From: an uncultured Ruminococcus sp.
Lineage (GTDB): Bacteria; Bacillota; Clostridia; Lachnospirales; Lachnospiraceae
Assembly (NCBI GenBank): GCA_934359255.1
Contig: CAKRLG010000014.1
Coordinates: forward strand, 1-55,825
Direction: 5' to 3'
Length of the DNA stretch: 55,825 nt
Position numbers and translations under genes: made by a program. Below the pieces are notes generated by a model. The model was not told the DNA's origin. It searched no databases and saw nothing but the letters and a program-made list of their open reading frames with translations. Below, piece by piece: positions 26,134 through 36,142 of the stretch. Position 1 is the stretch's first letter; each line of letters begins with the position of its first letter.

Positions 26134-27498
26134 CTATGCCGTTTTTACAGCTGCCTGTCCGTAAGTCTTTTTTCTCACAAAGTAATAGCAGATCACCTGC
26201 ATGATGATGGTGATGAGCCAGGAACCCGGATAGGAAATAAAGAGGACGTAGAGACTTCTGTGGAATGGGAATATTCCAAAGATCCACAGGATTCTTGTGC
26301 CTACGGTTCCTATGACAGACAGTATCATGGGTACGGTGGATGATCCCATGCCTCGCAGGGCACCCGGAAAAAGATCCATGATTCCGCAGAGGAAGTAGGG
26401 GACAGTTGTAATGGACAGGATCTCAAGGCCTGCTTTGATAACTTCAGGATCCTCTGTGTAGATAGAGAGGATCGGGGAGCCGCCGAAATAGGCTCCACAG
26501 CCGAGAACACCTCCTACGATCACCGAGAGGATCAGGCAGTCGATCAGAACTTTGTCCATTCGTTTGTATTTTCCCACACCGTAGTTCTGACTGGTAAAGC
26601 TCATGCATGCCTGTGTTACGGCATTGATGGATACGTAGAGGAATCCGAGGATATTGTTGGCTGCCGTGTACCCTGCCATAGCTATCGAACCGAAGGAATT
26701 TACCGAGGACTGCAACAGGGCATTGGAGAAGTTAATAACCGTACTCTGGATACCCGCCGGAACACCCACCTGAAAGATCTGCATCAGATAAGCTTTTTTC
26801 ATGGTCAGTTTTGAGAATCGCAGCTGATAGCTTCCCTCTGACCGATACAGACACCGCAGTACCAGAATACATGAAATCAGCTGAGAAATGACCGTTGCAA
26901 TGGCAACACCTTCCACCGCCATATGAAAGAAAATGACCAGAATCATATTTAACACAGCATTGATCACACCAGAAATAATCAGATAGAATAACGGGCGCTT
27001 GGTATCTCCTACCGCCCGCAAAACGGCAGCACCATAGTTATACAGCATAAAAAATGGCATACCCAGAAAATAGATCTGCATGTATAATGTTGCCTGGGCA
27101 ATCACATCCTCCGGCGTTCCCATCACTTCCAGAGACCAGCGGGAAAAGATCAGTCCGATCACTGCCATTGCCACACCGCTGATCAGTGCCAGTGCAATGG
27201 ACGTATGAACCGTTTCTGACATTTCTTTTGTTTTTCCTGCTCCGTAGAACCTGGCCGCCAGTACATTTGTTCCCAGGGAAATCCCAATAAACAGATTGGT
27301 AAAAACATTGATGAGTGCTGTTGTAGATCCTACGGCCGCCAGTGCCTGGCTGCCACTGAATCTTCCCACCACCACGATATCCACAGCATTAAACATCAGC
27401 TGCAGAATACCGGAAATCATCAGCGGCAATGCAAAAGATATCAGTTTATCCATGATCGACCCGTTGCACATATCGATCTCATATTTATTATTTTTCAT
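26134..27498 (-). CDS. MATE-family efflux transporter
   Basis: A 454-residue, 12-helix protein in two MatE halves. Typical segments are SFALPLMISGILQLMFNAVD near the N-terminus and GVPAGIQSTVINFSNALLQS at the start of the second half. MATE pumps expel cationic drugs or metabolites in exchange for Na+ or H+. The start at 27498 follows GGGAGA at 8 bases; the longer frame from 27651 has no ribosome site. A second MATE gene at 29432 is a distant paralogue. Confidence 0.9.
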   Translation of the reverse strand: MKNNKYEIDMCNGSIMDKLISFALPLMISGILQLMFNAVDIVVVGRFSGSQALAAVGSTTALINVFTNLFIGISLGTNVLAARFYGAGKTKEMSETVHTSIALALISGVAMAVIGLIFSRWSLEVMGTPEDVIAQATLYMQIYFLGMPFFMLYNYGAAVLRAVGDTKRPLFYLIISGVINAVLNMILVIFFHMAVEGVAIATVISQLISCILVLRCLYRSEGSYQLRFSKLTMKKAYLMQIFQVGVPAGIQSTVINFSNALLQSSVNSFGSIAMAGYTAANNILGFLYVSINAVTQACMSFTSQNYGVGKYKRMDKVLIDCLILSVIVGGVLGCGAYFGGSPILSIYTEDPEVIKAGLEILSITTVPYFLCGIMDLFPGALRGMGSSTVPMILSVIGTVGTRILWIFGIFPFHRSLYVLFISYPGSWLITIIMQVICYYFVRKKTYGQAAVKTA

Positions 27499-27655
27499 AG
27501 TGTGTTCTCCCTTACCTACTCCAGATGATCTGTTTCTTTTCTTCCTATTTTGAACTATTTTCCCTATAAAATCAACATCTCTTTCTTTCATATTATGCAA
27601 AATAACCTCTGACTTTTTGCAAATTCGACATTTTTGAATTAAATACATCAATCCA

Positions 27656-27684
27656 TTGAAATCACTGTTTTTTTTCAGTATAAT
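27656..27684 (+). promoter_or_regulatory. Promoter of pgi
   Basis: TTGAAA (27656-27661), 17-base spacer, perfect TATAAT (27679-27684). A strong sigma-A promoter, as expected for a central glycolytic gene. Confidence 0.8.
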
Positions 27685-27733
27685 GACTAATGGTGATAGT
27701 GATTATACACCTATTGATAAGGAGGAATATATT

Positions 27734-29317
27734 ATGGCAACATGGAAAAATCTGGACACCCTCTCATCTTATGATAAGCTTTCCGGACTGAAAAATCATG
27801 TGGATATTGCCGCTGCAATGTCCGGAGAACAGGGTGGCGAACGTGTAAAGAACTACAGCACTCCAATGGCTGCAGGTTTACAGTACAATTACGCAGCAAA
27901 AGAAGTAGATGAAACTGTCCTGGCAGCTCTGGCTGAACTGGCAGACGAAGCACAGTTAATTGATAAATTTGAGGAGCTGTACAACGGTGCTGTGATCAAC
28001 ACCGGTGAAAAACGTATGGTTCTGCATCACCTGGCACGTACACAGCTGGGTAATCCTGTCGTTGTTGACGGCGTTGACAAACGTGAATTCTATGTGGCAC
28101 AGCAGAAAAAAGCTGCTGATTTTGCTAATAAAGTACATGCCGGTGAAATCGTAAACGAAGCCGGCGAGAAATTCACAACAGTTGTACAGATCGGTATCGG
28201 CGGAAGTGACCTTGGTCCCCGCGCTTTATATATCGCGCTGGAAAACTGGGCAAAAGCCAACAATACCTTCAAAATGGAAGCAAAATTCATCAGTAATGTA
28301 GACCCGGATGATGCAGCTGCTGTTCTGGCATCTGTAGATCTGGCACACGCACTGTTTATCGTAGTATCCAAATCAGGTACAACTCTGGAGACCCTGACCA
28401 ATGAAGCATTCGTAAAAGATGCGCTGACAAAAGCAGGTCTGAATCCTTCCAAGCACATGCTGGCAGTTACCAGTGAGACCTCTCCACTTGCTAAGAGTGA
28501 TGAATACCTGACTGCGATCTTCATGGATGACTATATCGGAGGACGTTACTCTTCCGTATCCGGTGTAGGTGGAGCGATCCTTTCTCTGGCTTTCGGACCG
28601 GAAGTTTTCGCAGAACTTCTGGACGGTGCTGCAGCCGAGGACAAACTGGCCACCAACCGTGATCTGTTGAAAAACCCGGATATGCTGGATGCTCTGATCG
28701 GCGTATATGAAAGAAATGTACAGGGATATCCTTCCACAGCGGTTTTACCATACTCTCAGGCACTGAGCCGTTTCCCGGCACACCTGCAGCAGTGTGACAT
28801 GGAATCCAACGGAAAATCTGTCAACCGTTTCGGTGAACCTGTAGATTATGTAACCGGACCGGTCATCTTCGGAGAACCGGGAACCAACGGACAGCACTCT
28901 TTCTACCAGTTACTGCATCAGGGAACTGACATCGTTCCGCTGCAGTTCATCGGATTTAAAAACAGCCAGCTGGGTGTAGACGTGGATATTGAAAACAGCA
29001 CCAGCCAGCAGAAACTGTGTGCAAACGTAGCTGCCCAGATCGTGGCATTTGCCTGTGGTAAAGAAGACGAAAATCTGAACAAGAACTTCAAAGGAAAACG
29101 TCCTTCCAGCATCATTGTAGGAGACAAACTGACACCGGCATCTTTAGGTGCCCTGTTAGCTCACTTTGAAAACAAAATCATGTTCCAGGGCTTTGTATGG
29201 AATCTGAACAGCTTTGACCAGGAAGGCGTACAGCTTGGTAAGATCCTTGCAAAACGTGTTCTGGCTCATGATACCGACGGTGCACTGAAGGTTTTCAGTG
29301 ATATGCTGAATATCTAA
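27734..29317 (+). CDS. pgi: Glucose-6-phosphate isomerase
   Basis: A 527-residue enzyme that interconverts glucose 6-phosphate and fructose 6-phosphate. Substrate and catalytic regions are seen in QIGIGGSDLGPRAL, VVSKSGTTLETLTN, GGRYSSVSGVG, and FGEPGTNGQHSFYQLLHQGT with the base glutamate and histidine. AAGGAGG sits 9 bases before the ATG. Its codons favour the highly expressed set. It stands alone between a strong promoter and the terminator at 29380-29425. Confidence 0.96.
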   Translation: MATWKNLDTLSSYDKLSGLKNHVDIAAAMSGEQGGERVKNYSTPMAAGLQYNYAAKEVDETVLAALAELADEAQLIDKFEELYNGAVINTGEKRMVLHHLARTQLGNPVVVDGVDKREFYVAQQKKAADFANKVHAGEIVNEAGEKFTTVVQIGIGGSDLGPRALYIALENWAKANNTFKMEAKFISNVDPDDAAAVLASVDLAHALFIVVSKSGTTLETLTNEAFVKDALTKAGLNPSKHMLAVTSETSPLAKSDEYLTAIFMDDYIGGRYSSVSGVGGAILSLAFGPEVFAELLDGAAAEDKLATNRDLLKNPDMLDALIGVYERNVQGYPSTAVLPYSQALSRFPAHLQQCDMESNGKSVNRFGEPVDYVTGPVIFGEPGTNGQHSFYQLLHQGTDIVPLQFIGFKNSQLGVDVDIENSTSQQKLCANVAAQIVAFACGKEDENLNKNFKGKRPSSIIVGDKLTPASLGALLAHFENKIMFQGFVWNLNSFDQEGVQLGKILAKRVLAHDTDGALKVFSDMLNI

Positions 29318-29328
29318 GCCAAATTATT

Positions 29329-29353
29329 AGAGCGTGTTTGAAAAATCATTCAC
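29329..29353. repeat. Truncated end of the 77-bp MITE-like element
   Basis: TTAGAGCGTGTTTGAAAAAT followed by CATTC matches one end of the element at 23867-23943 over about 25 bases. No opposite end follows, so it is a solo remnant behind pgi. Confidence 0.6.
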
Positions 29354-29379
29354 GGATTTCTGAACGTTGTCCTCTATAC

Positions 29380-29425
29380 AAAAAGAAGCCATATCATCTT
29401 TTACAGGATGATATAGCTTCTTTTT
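29380..29425. terminator. Bidirectional terminator between pgi and MATE gene
   Basis: AAAAAGAAGC-ATATCATC pairs with GATGATAT-GCTTCTTTTT across a short loop; A and T tracts flank both sides. Confidence 0.9.
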
Positions 29426-29431
29426 GTCTCT

Positions 29432-30784
29432 TTACACATTTTCTGTGGCAGTTTCTTTTTTATACAGATCATAGTATTTTGAGGTTCTCTGCCGATATAA
29501 CATCAGACAGCCACGAACACAAAGTTCCACCGCCATAGCGATCCACATACCGGAAAGCCCCAGACTTTTTACAAGAATCATTGCCAGACCCAGCCGGACG
29601 ATCCAGATGCTTCCCAGATTCATAAGGCTTGGAACAAAAGTATCACCTGCGCCACGAAGTGCTCCTGCTGCCACGATAGATGCTCCAAACAGTGGTTCCG
29701 CCAGAAGTTCGATACGAAGTACCTTTGTCGCCAGCATCCGTACGGATGGATCCGGTGTCAATATTCGGAATACAATCGGGCAGATCAACATCATGATTGC
29801 TCCGGTTGCAGCCATGAAGCATGCACCCATCGCCGTACAGATATTTCCATACCTTTTTGCCTGTTTCACCTCGCCAGCACCCACGCTTCTCCCAACCAGG
29901 GTTGTTGCCGCAGAACCAATACCATATCCCGGCATATAGCACAGACTCTCCGCTGTCACTGCAAAAGAATTTGCCGCAATCGAAACTGCGCCCAATGGGG
30001 CGATGATCATTGTAGCTGCCACCATCGCGCTGTCTATGGCTATTTCCTGCACTGCTACCGGCGTTCCGATCCGGAATGCTCTCTTTAATATCTCCGGATC
30101 ATAGTGAAACCCTTCCGTTCTCCTGAGATGCAGTTTTTCATTGTGGATACAGCACCGCGCTGTCATGGTCAGGCTGACACATGCACAGGCGAGCGCCGTT
30201 CCCATCCCTGCACCCATAACTCCGAATCTTGGTATCAGAAGTGCATTGAAAATCACATCCAACACACACATGATTGCATTCAGGATACTTGGTGTCACCA
30301 TGTCTCCGCTGCACTGCAGGAAAGACGAATTCAGGGAATTGATCTGTGAAAATGGTACCATCAGCGCATAGACCATAAAATACGCCGATGCATCTTTCCG
30401 TATCTCCGGATTACCGCCCAGCCACACCGGCAGTCTTCCGCTGATGGAAAGTCCGATCAGACACAAAAGTCCTGATACCAGAAGTGCAACCAGCAGACCA
30501 TGACAGACCACCTGTCTGGCTTCTTTCTCCTTTTTCCCTCCGATATGATGTGCGACCTGTACGGAAAATCCCGCTGATATCGCATAAGTAATTCCGCCAA
30601 ACAGCCAGGTAGTTGATGCTACAAGGCCGATCGCAGCAGATGCATTTGCTCCCAGTGCTCCCACCATCGCAGAATCTATATATTGCATGGCTATTGTTGT
30701 AATTTGTGTCAGAATAGCCGGCAGACTCAAACGCCATACTTCTCCAATCTGCTGCCACAATTCCCGACTGCGTTGTTCTCTCAT
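29432..30784 (-). CDS. MATE-family efflux transporter (second)
   Basis: A 450-residue, 12-helix MATE protein (LSLPAILTQITTIAMQYIDS at the start; GTPVAVQEIAIDSAMVAATM at the start of the second half). The start at 30784 follows AGGGGAAG; an upstream ATG at 30859 lacks a clear ribosome site. It belongs to a different MATE subgroup from the one at 26134. The substrate is unknown. Confidence 0.9.
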   Translation of the reverse strand: MREQRSRELWQQIGEVWRLSLPAILTQITTIAMQYIDSAMVGALGANASAAIGLVASTTWLFGGITYAISAGFSVQVAHHIGGKKEKEARQVVCHGLLVALLVSGLLCLIGLSISGRLPVWLGGNPEIRKDASAYFMVYALMVPFSQINSLNSSFLQCSGDMVTPSILNAIMCVLDVIFNALLIPRFGVMGAGMGTALACACVSLTMTARCCIHNEKLHLRRTEGFHYDPEILKRAFRIGTPVAVQEIAIDSAMVAATMIIAPLGAVSIAANSFAVTAESLCYMPGYGIGSAATTLVGRSVGAGEVKQAKRYGNICTAMGACFMAATGAIMMLICPIVFRILTPDPSVRMLATKVLRIELLAEPLFGASIVAAGALRGAGDTFVPSLMNLGSIWIVRLGLAMILVKSLGLSGMWIAMAVELCVRGCLMLYRQRTSKYYDLYKKETATENV

Positions 30785-30946
30785 TTTTCTTCCCCTTATC
30801 TTCCCGTTTTTCCAAAACATTGCCATGGCACGAATCATCTTATTTAGTTCCATCGGCATTTTATCTATATTATTTTAAATTTTTTCTCATTTTTGTTATA
30901 CTTTCACAATTGATTATACTATCTCCCGGAGATTTTCACAATGGAT

Positions 30947-31669
30947 TTACCACAAGTTTCTGCTCCATATACATGATAGCTGTTTCTGCAAATGTTTATG
31001 TCCTTCCGATACTATTTTTTCTACCATCAATACCTGATTTTTTACTGTAATACCTGGTATCTGAGGCAGGGTGGTATCTGTATGATAGGACCGATAAAGA
31101 TCTGCAAGTCTCACCGGTGTCTGTGACGATGAATCGGTACGGTTTTCATACAGTCCGGTAAGAAAATCTCCCAGTGAGATCCCCTGCTCTTCCACAGCCT
31201 GCGACAGTTCCGAAAGACTGTCTGTGGTGAAAATACAGGGGCTGTTTCCAAGACTGCTCTCCGCCTCCATTCCCCTAAGCACTTCTCTTAATCTCTCCCT
31301 GTCTTCCCGGAGAGAGGTACCAAAAATTACTGCTTTTACATGTCCGATATCCAGATACTGTTCCCTGGTTGCTTCGTAAGCGGCATGGATCTGAGCCCCA
31401 TCCGAACCGGTAAAATACAGCTCATTTCCCGGCTGTGTCTCTGCGCTTTGTTTCCTCTGCCCGGTGTCTTCTGCAAGAGATGCCATATGCATCCACACCG
31501 TATATCTTTGCTCTTCTTTCTTCCAGTCGATGCCGATCACCTGCGGATACGCCCGTTTTTCCGGTTCCACTGCCTGACAGGCAGTAAGAAAAACAAATCC
31601 GGATATAATCAGGCAAAACAGAAGTTTCAGCCCATTACGGATGCTCCGCCTTTCTTTATCTTTCTCCAT
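30947..31669 (-). CDS. gerC: Ger(x)C-type spore germination lipoprotein, short form
   Basis: A 240-residue lipoprotein with lipobox VFLTACQA. The N-terminal GerC domain is recognisable (RAYPQVIGIDWKK, IGHVKAVIFG, GISLGDFLTGLYEN). GerC proteins are usually 350-400 residues; the C-terminal domain is missing here, and the last 25 residues do not look like the family. It may be a naturally short variant or a truncated gene. The start at 31669 follows GAGGAGG at 8 bases and overlaps the gerB stop by 14 bases. It is the last gene of the germinant receptor operon, and I see no terminator hairpin behind it. Confidence 0.78.
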   Translation of the reverse strand: MEKDKERRSIRNGLKLLFCLIISGFVFLTACQAVEPEKRAYPQVIGIDWKKEEQRYTVWMHMASLAEDTGQRKQSAETQPGNELYFTGSDGAQIHAAYEATREQYLDIGHVKAVIFGTSLREDRERLREVLRGMEAESSLGNSPCIFTTDSLSELSQAVEEQGISLGDFLTGLYENRTDSSSQTPVRLADLYRSYHTDTTLPQIPGITVKNQVLMVEKIVSEGHKHLQKQLSCIWSRNLW

Positions 31670-32744
31670 AAGATTTCCTCCTCGCCCATGCTGCACAGAC
31701 CGTTATCACCAAACATACGGGCAGATAGACCTGACTTAACAGTTTCGGATACTGACGACTCCAGTTCCACTGCTCCTGCACTGTTGTTCCCAGTAAAAAG
31801 CAAAGAATCGCTGACGGAAGGCGGCCAATGGAGATATGAATCCTGTCTGCCACATAACTGCTGTAAAAGAAAATACTTCCCAGCAAAAAAACCAGTGAAA
31901 ACAATAATATGCTCAAAAAAATCAGATCTACCCGCCTGAAAAAGCCGCCTGGGAGCTCAACTCCCGCCATTACTTCCAGAATCGGGCAGGTATTCATAGT
32001 TGTTGCATCTGTTCCAAAATTTGCAGTGAGAAGCAGCGCTCCCGTCAGAAACCAGAGGGACAACTGACCAATGGCCCGCGCAAGTCCTTCTTTTCTTCTT
32101 TTTTCTTTGCTGTCACGAACCTGTACCGTCAGCCAGGTCATCAGACCGATGCCAGATCCGTATGCCACATAGTTTCCGATGCTTTTCACACTTCGTGTCC
32201 AGTCAAATATTGCCGTTTCCGGATGGTGATCGCCCCACACCATCTCCAATGAAAGACTGTTTTGAACTGCTGCCAGCAACAGTAAAATCCCTCCCAGCCA
32301 TGCTGTAATCCACCATGAGATTTGTGCCAGTCGCCCCCGTGCCTGTATATGGTGGGATCCTCCCAGTGCCGCAAGAACAAAAATAAGGGAAAGCAATGTC
32401 TCCGGCACTCCGGAAACCAGATATTCTCCCGCCAGATGTCCGACTTTTCCCACCAGCCATCCACCGGTAAGCACCAGATAGCTCTCCCAGATTCCAGCTA
32501 TCAGCCAGGCGGAACCTTTCCCCAGATACCGGATCGGATCCCGGAATACGGTCATCTGTCTTCGAAGGATCCCGCTCCACAGGACGAGAAGTGCACCGCC
32601 GATCAGGATTCCAACGACCCCTTCTCTTCCGGTAAATTCCGGAATTCCCCATATCAATCCCACGCCCAGTGCCGCAAGCAAACACTGACAGTGCATCTGC
32701 GACCACGAGATTCTATTATTCTCTGCAAACATGGTCTCTGTCAC
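31656..32744 (-). CDS. gerB: GerAB-type germinant receptor permease subunit
   Basis: A 362-residue membrane protein with about ten helices, of the APC-superfamily GerAB group. It begins within the last bases of gerA (ATGA overlap). In Bacillus the B subunit binds the germinant in the spore inner membrane. Features seen include the repeated hydrophobic helices and DWTRSVKSIGNYVAYGSGIG. The amino acid or sugar recognised cannot be read from the sequence. Confidence 0.85.
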   Translation of the reverse strand: MTETMFAENNRISWSQMHCQCLLAALGVGLIWGIPEFTGREGVVGILIGGALLVLWSGILRRQMTVFRDPIRYLGKGSAWLIAGIWESYLVLTGGWLVGKVGHLAGEYLVSGVPETLLSLIFVLAALGGSHHIQARGRLAQISWWITAWLGGILLLLAAVQNSLSLEMVWGDHHPETAIFDWTRSVKSIGNYVAYGSGIGLMTWLTVQVRDSKEKRRKEGLARAIGQLSLWFLTGALLLTANFGTDATTMNTCPILEVMAGVELPGGFFRRVDLIFLSILLFSLVFLLGSIFFYSSYVADRIHISIGRLPSAILCFLLGTTVQEQWNWSRQYPKLLSQVYLPVCLVITVCAAWARRKSYGER

Positions 32745-34243
32745 TCCTTAATTTTCCATTTTTCTCTTAAGCGAACTCTCTGGGATCTTCGCGCATAGAT
32801 CGGACGATACCGCATTTTCCTCATCGGTGCCCGTACCAGAAGATCCCGTTCGTCCTGATATCCGGCAACACCTTTTCCGGTAAATGGCATCAGATATGGA
32901 ATCTTAAAACTGGTCAGCCGGGCCAGATGACCAAGAAGCAGATACAGACCCAATACGATTCCATACATGCCCAACAGTCCTCCAAGCAGAATAAAACCAT
33001 ATTTGATCATCCGGAATGCCGAAGTACATTCTTCATTCGGTATGGCAAAAGAACTCAGTGCACTTAATGCCACGATCACCACTGCCATCGGACTCACCAG
33101 ATTGGCACTCACCGCCGCATCACCGATGATCAGCCCTCCTACAATGCCAATAGTTCCACTTAAGGCTCCAGGCATCCGTATTCCTGCCTCACGGATCAGT
33201 TCAAATGCCAGTTCCATAAATAATACCTCCAGAAGACTGGGAAATGGAACCCCCTGCCTGGACTCCGCAAAGGACAGGATCAGATTGGTCGGCAAGATCA
33301 TCGTATGGAACCCAATCACTGCCAGATATGTTCCGGATAACAAAAAAGAAAAGATCATCGCCGCATATCGGATCACCCGCTCAAAAGAGGCAATCTCAAA
33401 CCGGTTATAACGATCCTCCGTCACATTCATAAAATCCTGAAATACACTGGGAAGCAACAATGCCACCGGTGAATTGTCACACAACAAAACAACTCTTCCA
33501 TCCAGTACTTCCATCGCAGCCAGATCCGGTCGTTCGGTAGTCTGAAACTGTGGAAACGGTGACACCCAGTCCTCCTCTGTCAGCTGCTCAATGATTCCAC
33601 TGTCCAGAACCCCGTCAATTACAAATTGATCAATACCCCGCCGGATCTGTTCCAGCACTTCCGGATATACCAGTTCTTTCATATATACCAGTACCAGCCT
33701 TGTATTTGACCGGACACCTGCGGTCAGTTCTTCTACTTTCATATCTGTACTTCGGATTCTTTTTCGAATCAGTGCTGTATTGGTTTTTACCGACTCGGTA
33801 AATCCTTCGTTTGATCCTCTCAGCACCTTTTCTGTATCAGTATTATCTACAGAACGTGAGGGATATCCCTTACTTCCGATTTTCAGCCCTTTATCATATC
33901 CCTCTACCAGAAGAAGCAGATTTCCCGCCAGCATTGCATTCATCCCTTCTTCCCTGGTCTGCAGTGGCTGTGCTTCCGAAAGCCCCAGGCTGTTTGCTTC
34001 CACTGCCCGATACACTTCTTGCGGATCTTTCCCTGCCATCTCGATAAACATCCGTCCAAGCACCGATTCTTCAAGGATCAGATTCGGCACAGTATTTTCC
34101 ACATAGATGGCAAGTGCAGGGACACTGCCGTCTTTCCCGAGTCTCATGGGCTGGAGTTTAATATCCGAACACCCTTCGCAGCGGCTTCGAAACCAGATTT
34201 CGTTTTCTTCCAGATTTTTTGTTACCGGTGTTCTATCTGCCAT
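32741..34243 (-). CDS. gerA: GerA-type germinant receptor subunit A
   Basis: A 500-residue protein. The N-terminal cytosolic domain (about 1-270) has RSNTRLVLVYMKELVYPEVL and LLCDNSPVALLLPSVF; about five helices follow (290-460), including PFPSLLEVLFMELAFELIREAGIR-like sequence typical of GerA/SpoVAF. GerA oligomers form ion channels that open upon germinant binding. Upstream, GTATA and a GAATAA-like box 18-19 bases apart could be a forespore (sigma-G) promoter, but the match is weak. Confidence 0.92.
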   Translation of the reverse strand: MADRTPVTKNLEENEIWFRSRCEGCSDIKLQPMRLGKDGSVPALAIYVENTVPNLILEESVLGRMFIEMAGKDPQEVYRAVEANSLGLSEAQPLQTREEGMNAMLAGNLLLLVEGYDKGLKIGSKGYPSRSVDNTDTEKVLRGSNEGFTESVKTNTALIRKRIRSTDMKVEELTAGVRSNTRLVLVYMKELVYPEVLEQIRRGIDQFVIDGVLDSGIIEQLTEEDWVSPFPQFQTTERPDLAAMEVLDGRVVLLCDNSPVALLLPSVFQDFMNVTEDRYNRFEIASFERVIRYAAMIFSFLLSGTYLAVIGFHTMILPTNLILSFAESRQGVPFPSLLEVLFMELAFELIREAGIRMPGALSGTIGIVGGLIIGDAAVSANLVSPMAVVIVALSALSSFAIPNEECTSAFRMIKYGFILLGGLLGMYGIVLGLYLLLGHLARLTSFKIPYLMPFTGKGVAGYQDERDLLVRAPMRKMRYRPIYARRSQRVRLREKWKIKE

Positions 34244-34328
34244 CCTTTTCCTTCCTTTCTTTCACCCTCCTTATTCTCCCCGGTTCTTCTGGTTCTATAC
34301 CCGGAAAACCCGGACATATAAAATAAGC

Positions 34329-34380
34329 AAAAAAAAGCAGAAAAACAGGAAAACCTAATGATCTTCCCATCTTTCTGCTT
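34329..34380 (-). terminator. Terminator of the ispE-GntR operon
   Basis: AGCAGAAA pairs with TTTCTGCT across a 28-base loop, followed by eight T residues on the minus strand. Confidence 0.8.
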
Positions 34381-34396
34381 CTCTGTCTCCTTACTT

Positions 34397-35089
34397 TTAC
34401 TTTACCTGTTCGTCTTTATTCATCTGCTCCAGGCTTCGCAGAATCGCATTCTGCTGATTGACAATATGAATGCAGATATCTTTCACTGCCTGTTGCTGAT
34501 TTCTGGCTTTGAGTGCCCTGTAGACAGCATAGTGTTCTTCCACCAGCGTCTTACGGCTCTCCACATCTTTCAGATATTCCACACGATAGCGGTACATCTG
34601 TTCCCGAATATTACTGATGATCTGTACCAGTCGCTTGTTATGGGTACTTCCATAGATCACTTCATGTACTTTTACATCCGCTGCCGCAAGTACCCCCAGA
34701 TCGTCTTCTTTCATTGCTTCCTCGAATTCCTTCACAGCCCGTTCCAGTTCTTCCAGCTCTTCTTCCGTGATCCTCTGACACGCGATCCGTACCGCCAGTT
34801 CTTCCAGCCCCAGACGGACTTCCAACACATCTTTCAGATCTTTCTCGGAAATCTCAGCCACCTGTGCACCTTTTCTCGGAATCATGATCACCAGGCCTTC
34901 CTGTTCCAGCATTCGGATGGCCTCCCGTACAGGAGTACGGCTGACCCCCAGTCGCTGAGAAAGTGCGATTTCCATCAGTCGTTCTCCGGGCTTCAGTTCC
35001 CCTCGAAGAATTGCCTGACGAAGTGTATTAAAAACCACATCTCGCAGTGGCAGATATTCATTCATCTCCAGGTGCAAATCACTCGCCAT
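34397..35089 (-). CDS. GntR-family regulator, FadR-like (FCD) subfamily
   Basis: A 230-residue regulator. The winged helix (about residues 10-75) contains LSQRLGVSRTPVREAIRMLE. The FCD domain follows, with the metal-binding Asp and His residues of this group in ADVKVHEVIYGSTHN and CIHIVNQQ. The start at 35089 is preceded by GGAGG at 11 bases and overlaps the ispE stop by 11 bases. FCD regulators usually sense organic acids or amino acids. The coupling with ispE is probably positional and not functional. Confidence 0.88.
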   Translation of the reverse strand: MASDLHLEMNEYLPLRDVVFNTLRQAILRGELKPGERLMEIALSQRLGVSRTPVREAIRMLEQEGLVIMIPRKGAQVAEISEKDLKDVLEVRLGLEELAVRIACQRITEEELEELERAVKEFEEAMKEDDLGVLAAADVKVHEVIYGSTHNKRLVQIISNIREQMYRYRVEYLKDVESRKTLVEEHYAVYRALKARNQQQAVKDICIHIVNQQNAILRSLEQMNKDEQVK

Positions 35090-35963
35090 CGATTGTTTTT
35101 CCTCCATAGTTGTTAAATGGTACCGTCAGAAATACCTGCTGGCATAATCCGCTCTCCCGCAGCTTCTGACATGCCTCCTGTGCTTTTTCTTCATTGTCAA
35201 AAATTCCAAATACCGTAGGACCGCTTCCGCTCATCATCGCATTCACCGCTCCCAAGGTCTTCATCTGTTCCTTGATTCTTTCCACTTCCGGGTAGGCAGG
35301 AATCGTCACATCCTGCAAGACATTTCCCATCCGTTCCGTAATGCCATACAGATTTCCGTCTTCCAGTGCCTTTTTCATCCCGTCAATATCTGGATGTACC
35401 GTATCCGTATTCAGATCAAGTGTTGTATATACATATTTTGTGGATACACTGATCCCTGGTTTTCCGATCAGTATCCAGCAATCCGGCATCGGCGGAAGTA
35501 CCGTCAGTTTTTCTCCGATTCCCTCTGCCAGTGCAGTTCCGCGAAGCACACAGTACGGAACATCCGCACCAATCTGCACACCCAGTTCCATCAGTTTTTC
35601 TTTGGATAATCCACAGTGAAACAGGCGGTTCATGCCTACCAGCGTCGCTGCCGCATCTGAACTTCCTCCTGCCATACCTGCTGCCACCGGGATCACTTTA
35701 TGCAGATGGATACTTACACCTTCCATGATTCCACAGGTATCCATCATCAGTTTCGCCGCCCGCCATACCAGGTTATTTTCATCCACCGGGATATATTTTT
35801 TATTGGTTGTCAGATGAATCCCCGGCTCCTCACTCTTTCGCATATCCAGCTGATCATACATCCGGATTGTCTGCATGATCATGCGGACTTCATGGTATCC
35901 GTCTTCCCGTTTTCCTAACACATCCAACCCAAGGTTGATCTTCGCAAAAGCCTGTAAACGCAT
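35079..35963 (-). CDS. ispE: 4-diphosphocytidyl-2-C-methyl-D-erythritol kinase
   Basis: A 294-residue GHMP kinase of the MEP isoprenoid pathway. It has AFAKINLGLDVLGKREDGYH at the N-terminus, the ATP loop IPVAAGMAGGSSDAAATL and the C-terminal MMSGSGPTVFGIF. The start at 35963 follows AGGAG; the frame extends to 36029 without support. It is followed by an overlapping GntR gene. Confidence 0.95.
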   Translation of the reverse strand: MRLQAFAKINLGLDVLGKREDGYHEVRMIMQTIRMYDQLDMRKSEEPGIHLTTNKKYIPVDENNLVWRAAKLMMDTCGIMEGVSIHLHKVIPVAAGMAGGSSDAAATLVGMNRLFHCGLSKEKLMELGVQIGADVPYCVLRGTALAEGIGEKLTVLPPMPDCWILIGKPGISVSTKYVYTTLDLNTDTVHPDIDGMKKALEDGNLYGITERMGNVLQDVTIPAYPEVERIKEQMKTLGAVNAMMSGSGPTVFGIFDNEEKAQEACQKLRESGLCQQVFLTVPFNNYGGKTIDGE

Positions 35964-36142
35964 CCTTTCTGCTCCTTTTCTTCTGCACCTGTCTTTTTCT
36001 TTCTGTATCCCGATGTTGTTCCGTAACATTCGATCAACAGATCACAAGCTGTGCAGCTATGTACTTTGTATACAATATTCATATGAAAATATATTACACT
36101 GTTTTTTTCAAAAATTCAAGCAGCACTTTTTGGGTTTTTTTC

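Noticed and set aside
30950..31060. Frameshift explaining the short gerC
   Set aside because: Reading the other two frames of the following 100 bases gave no convincing GerC continuation.
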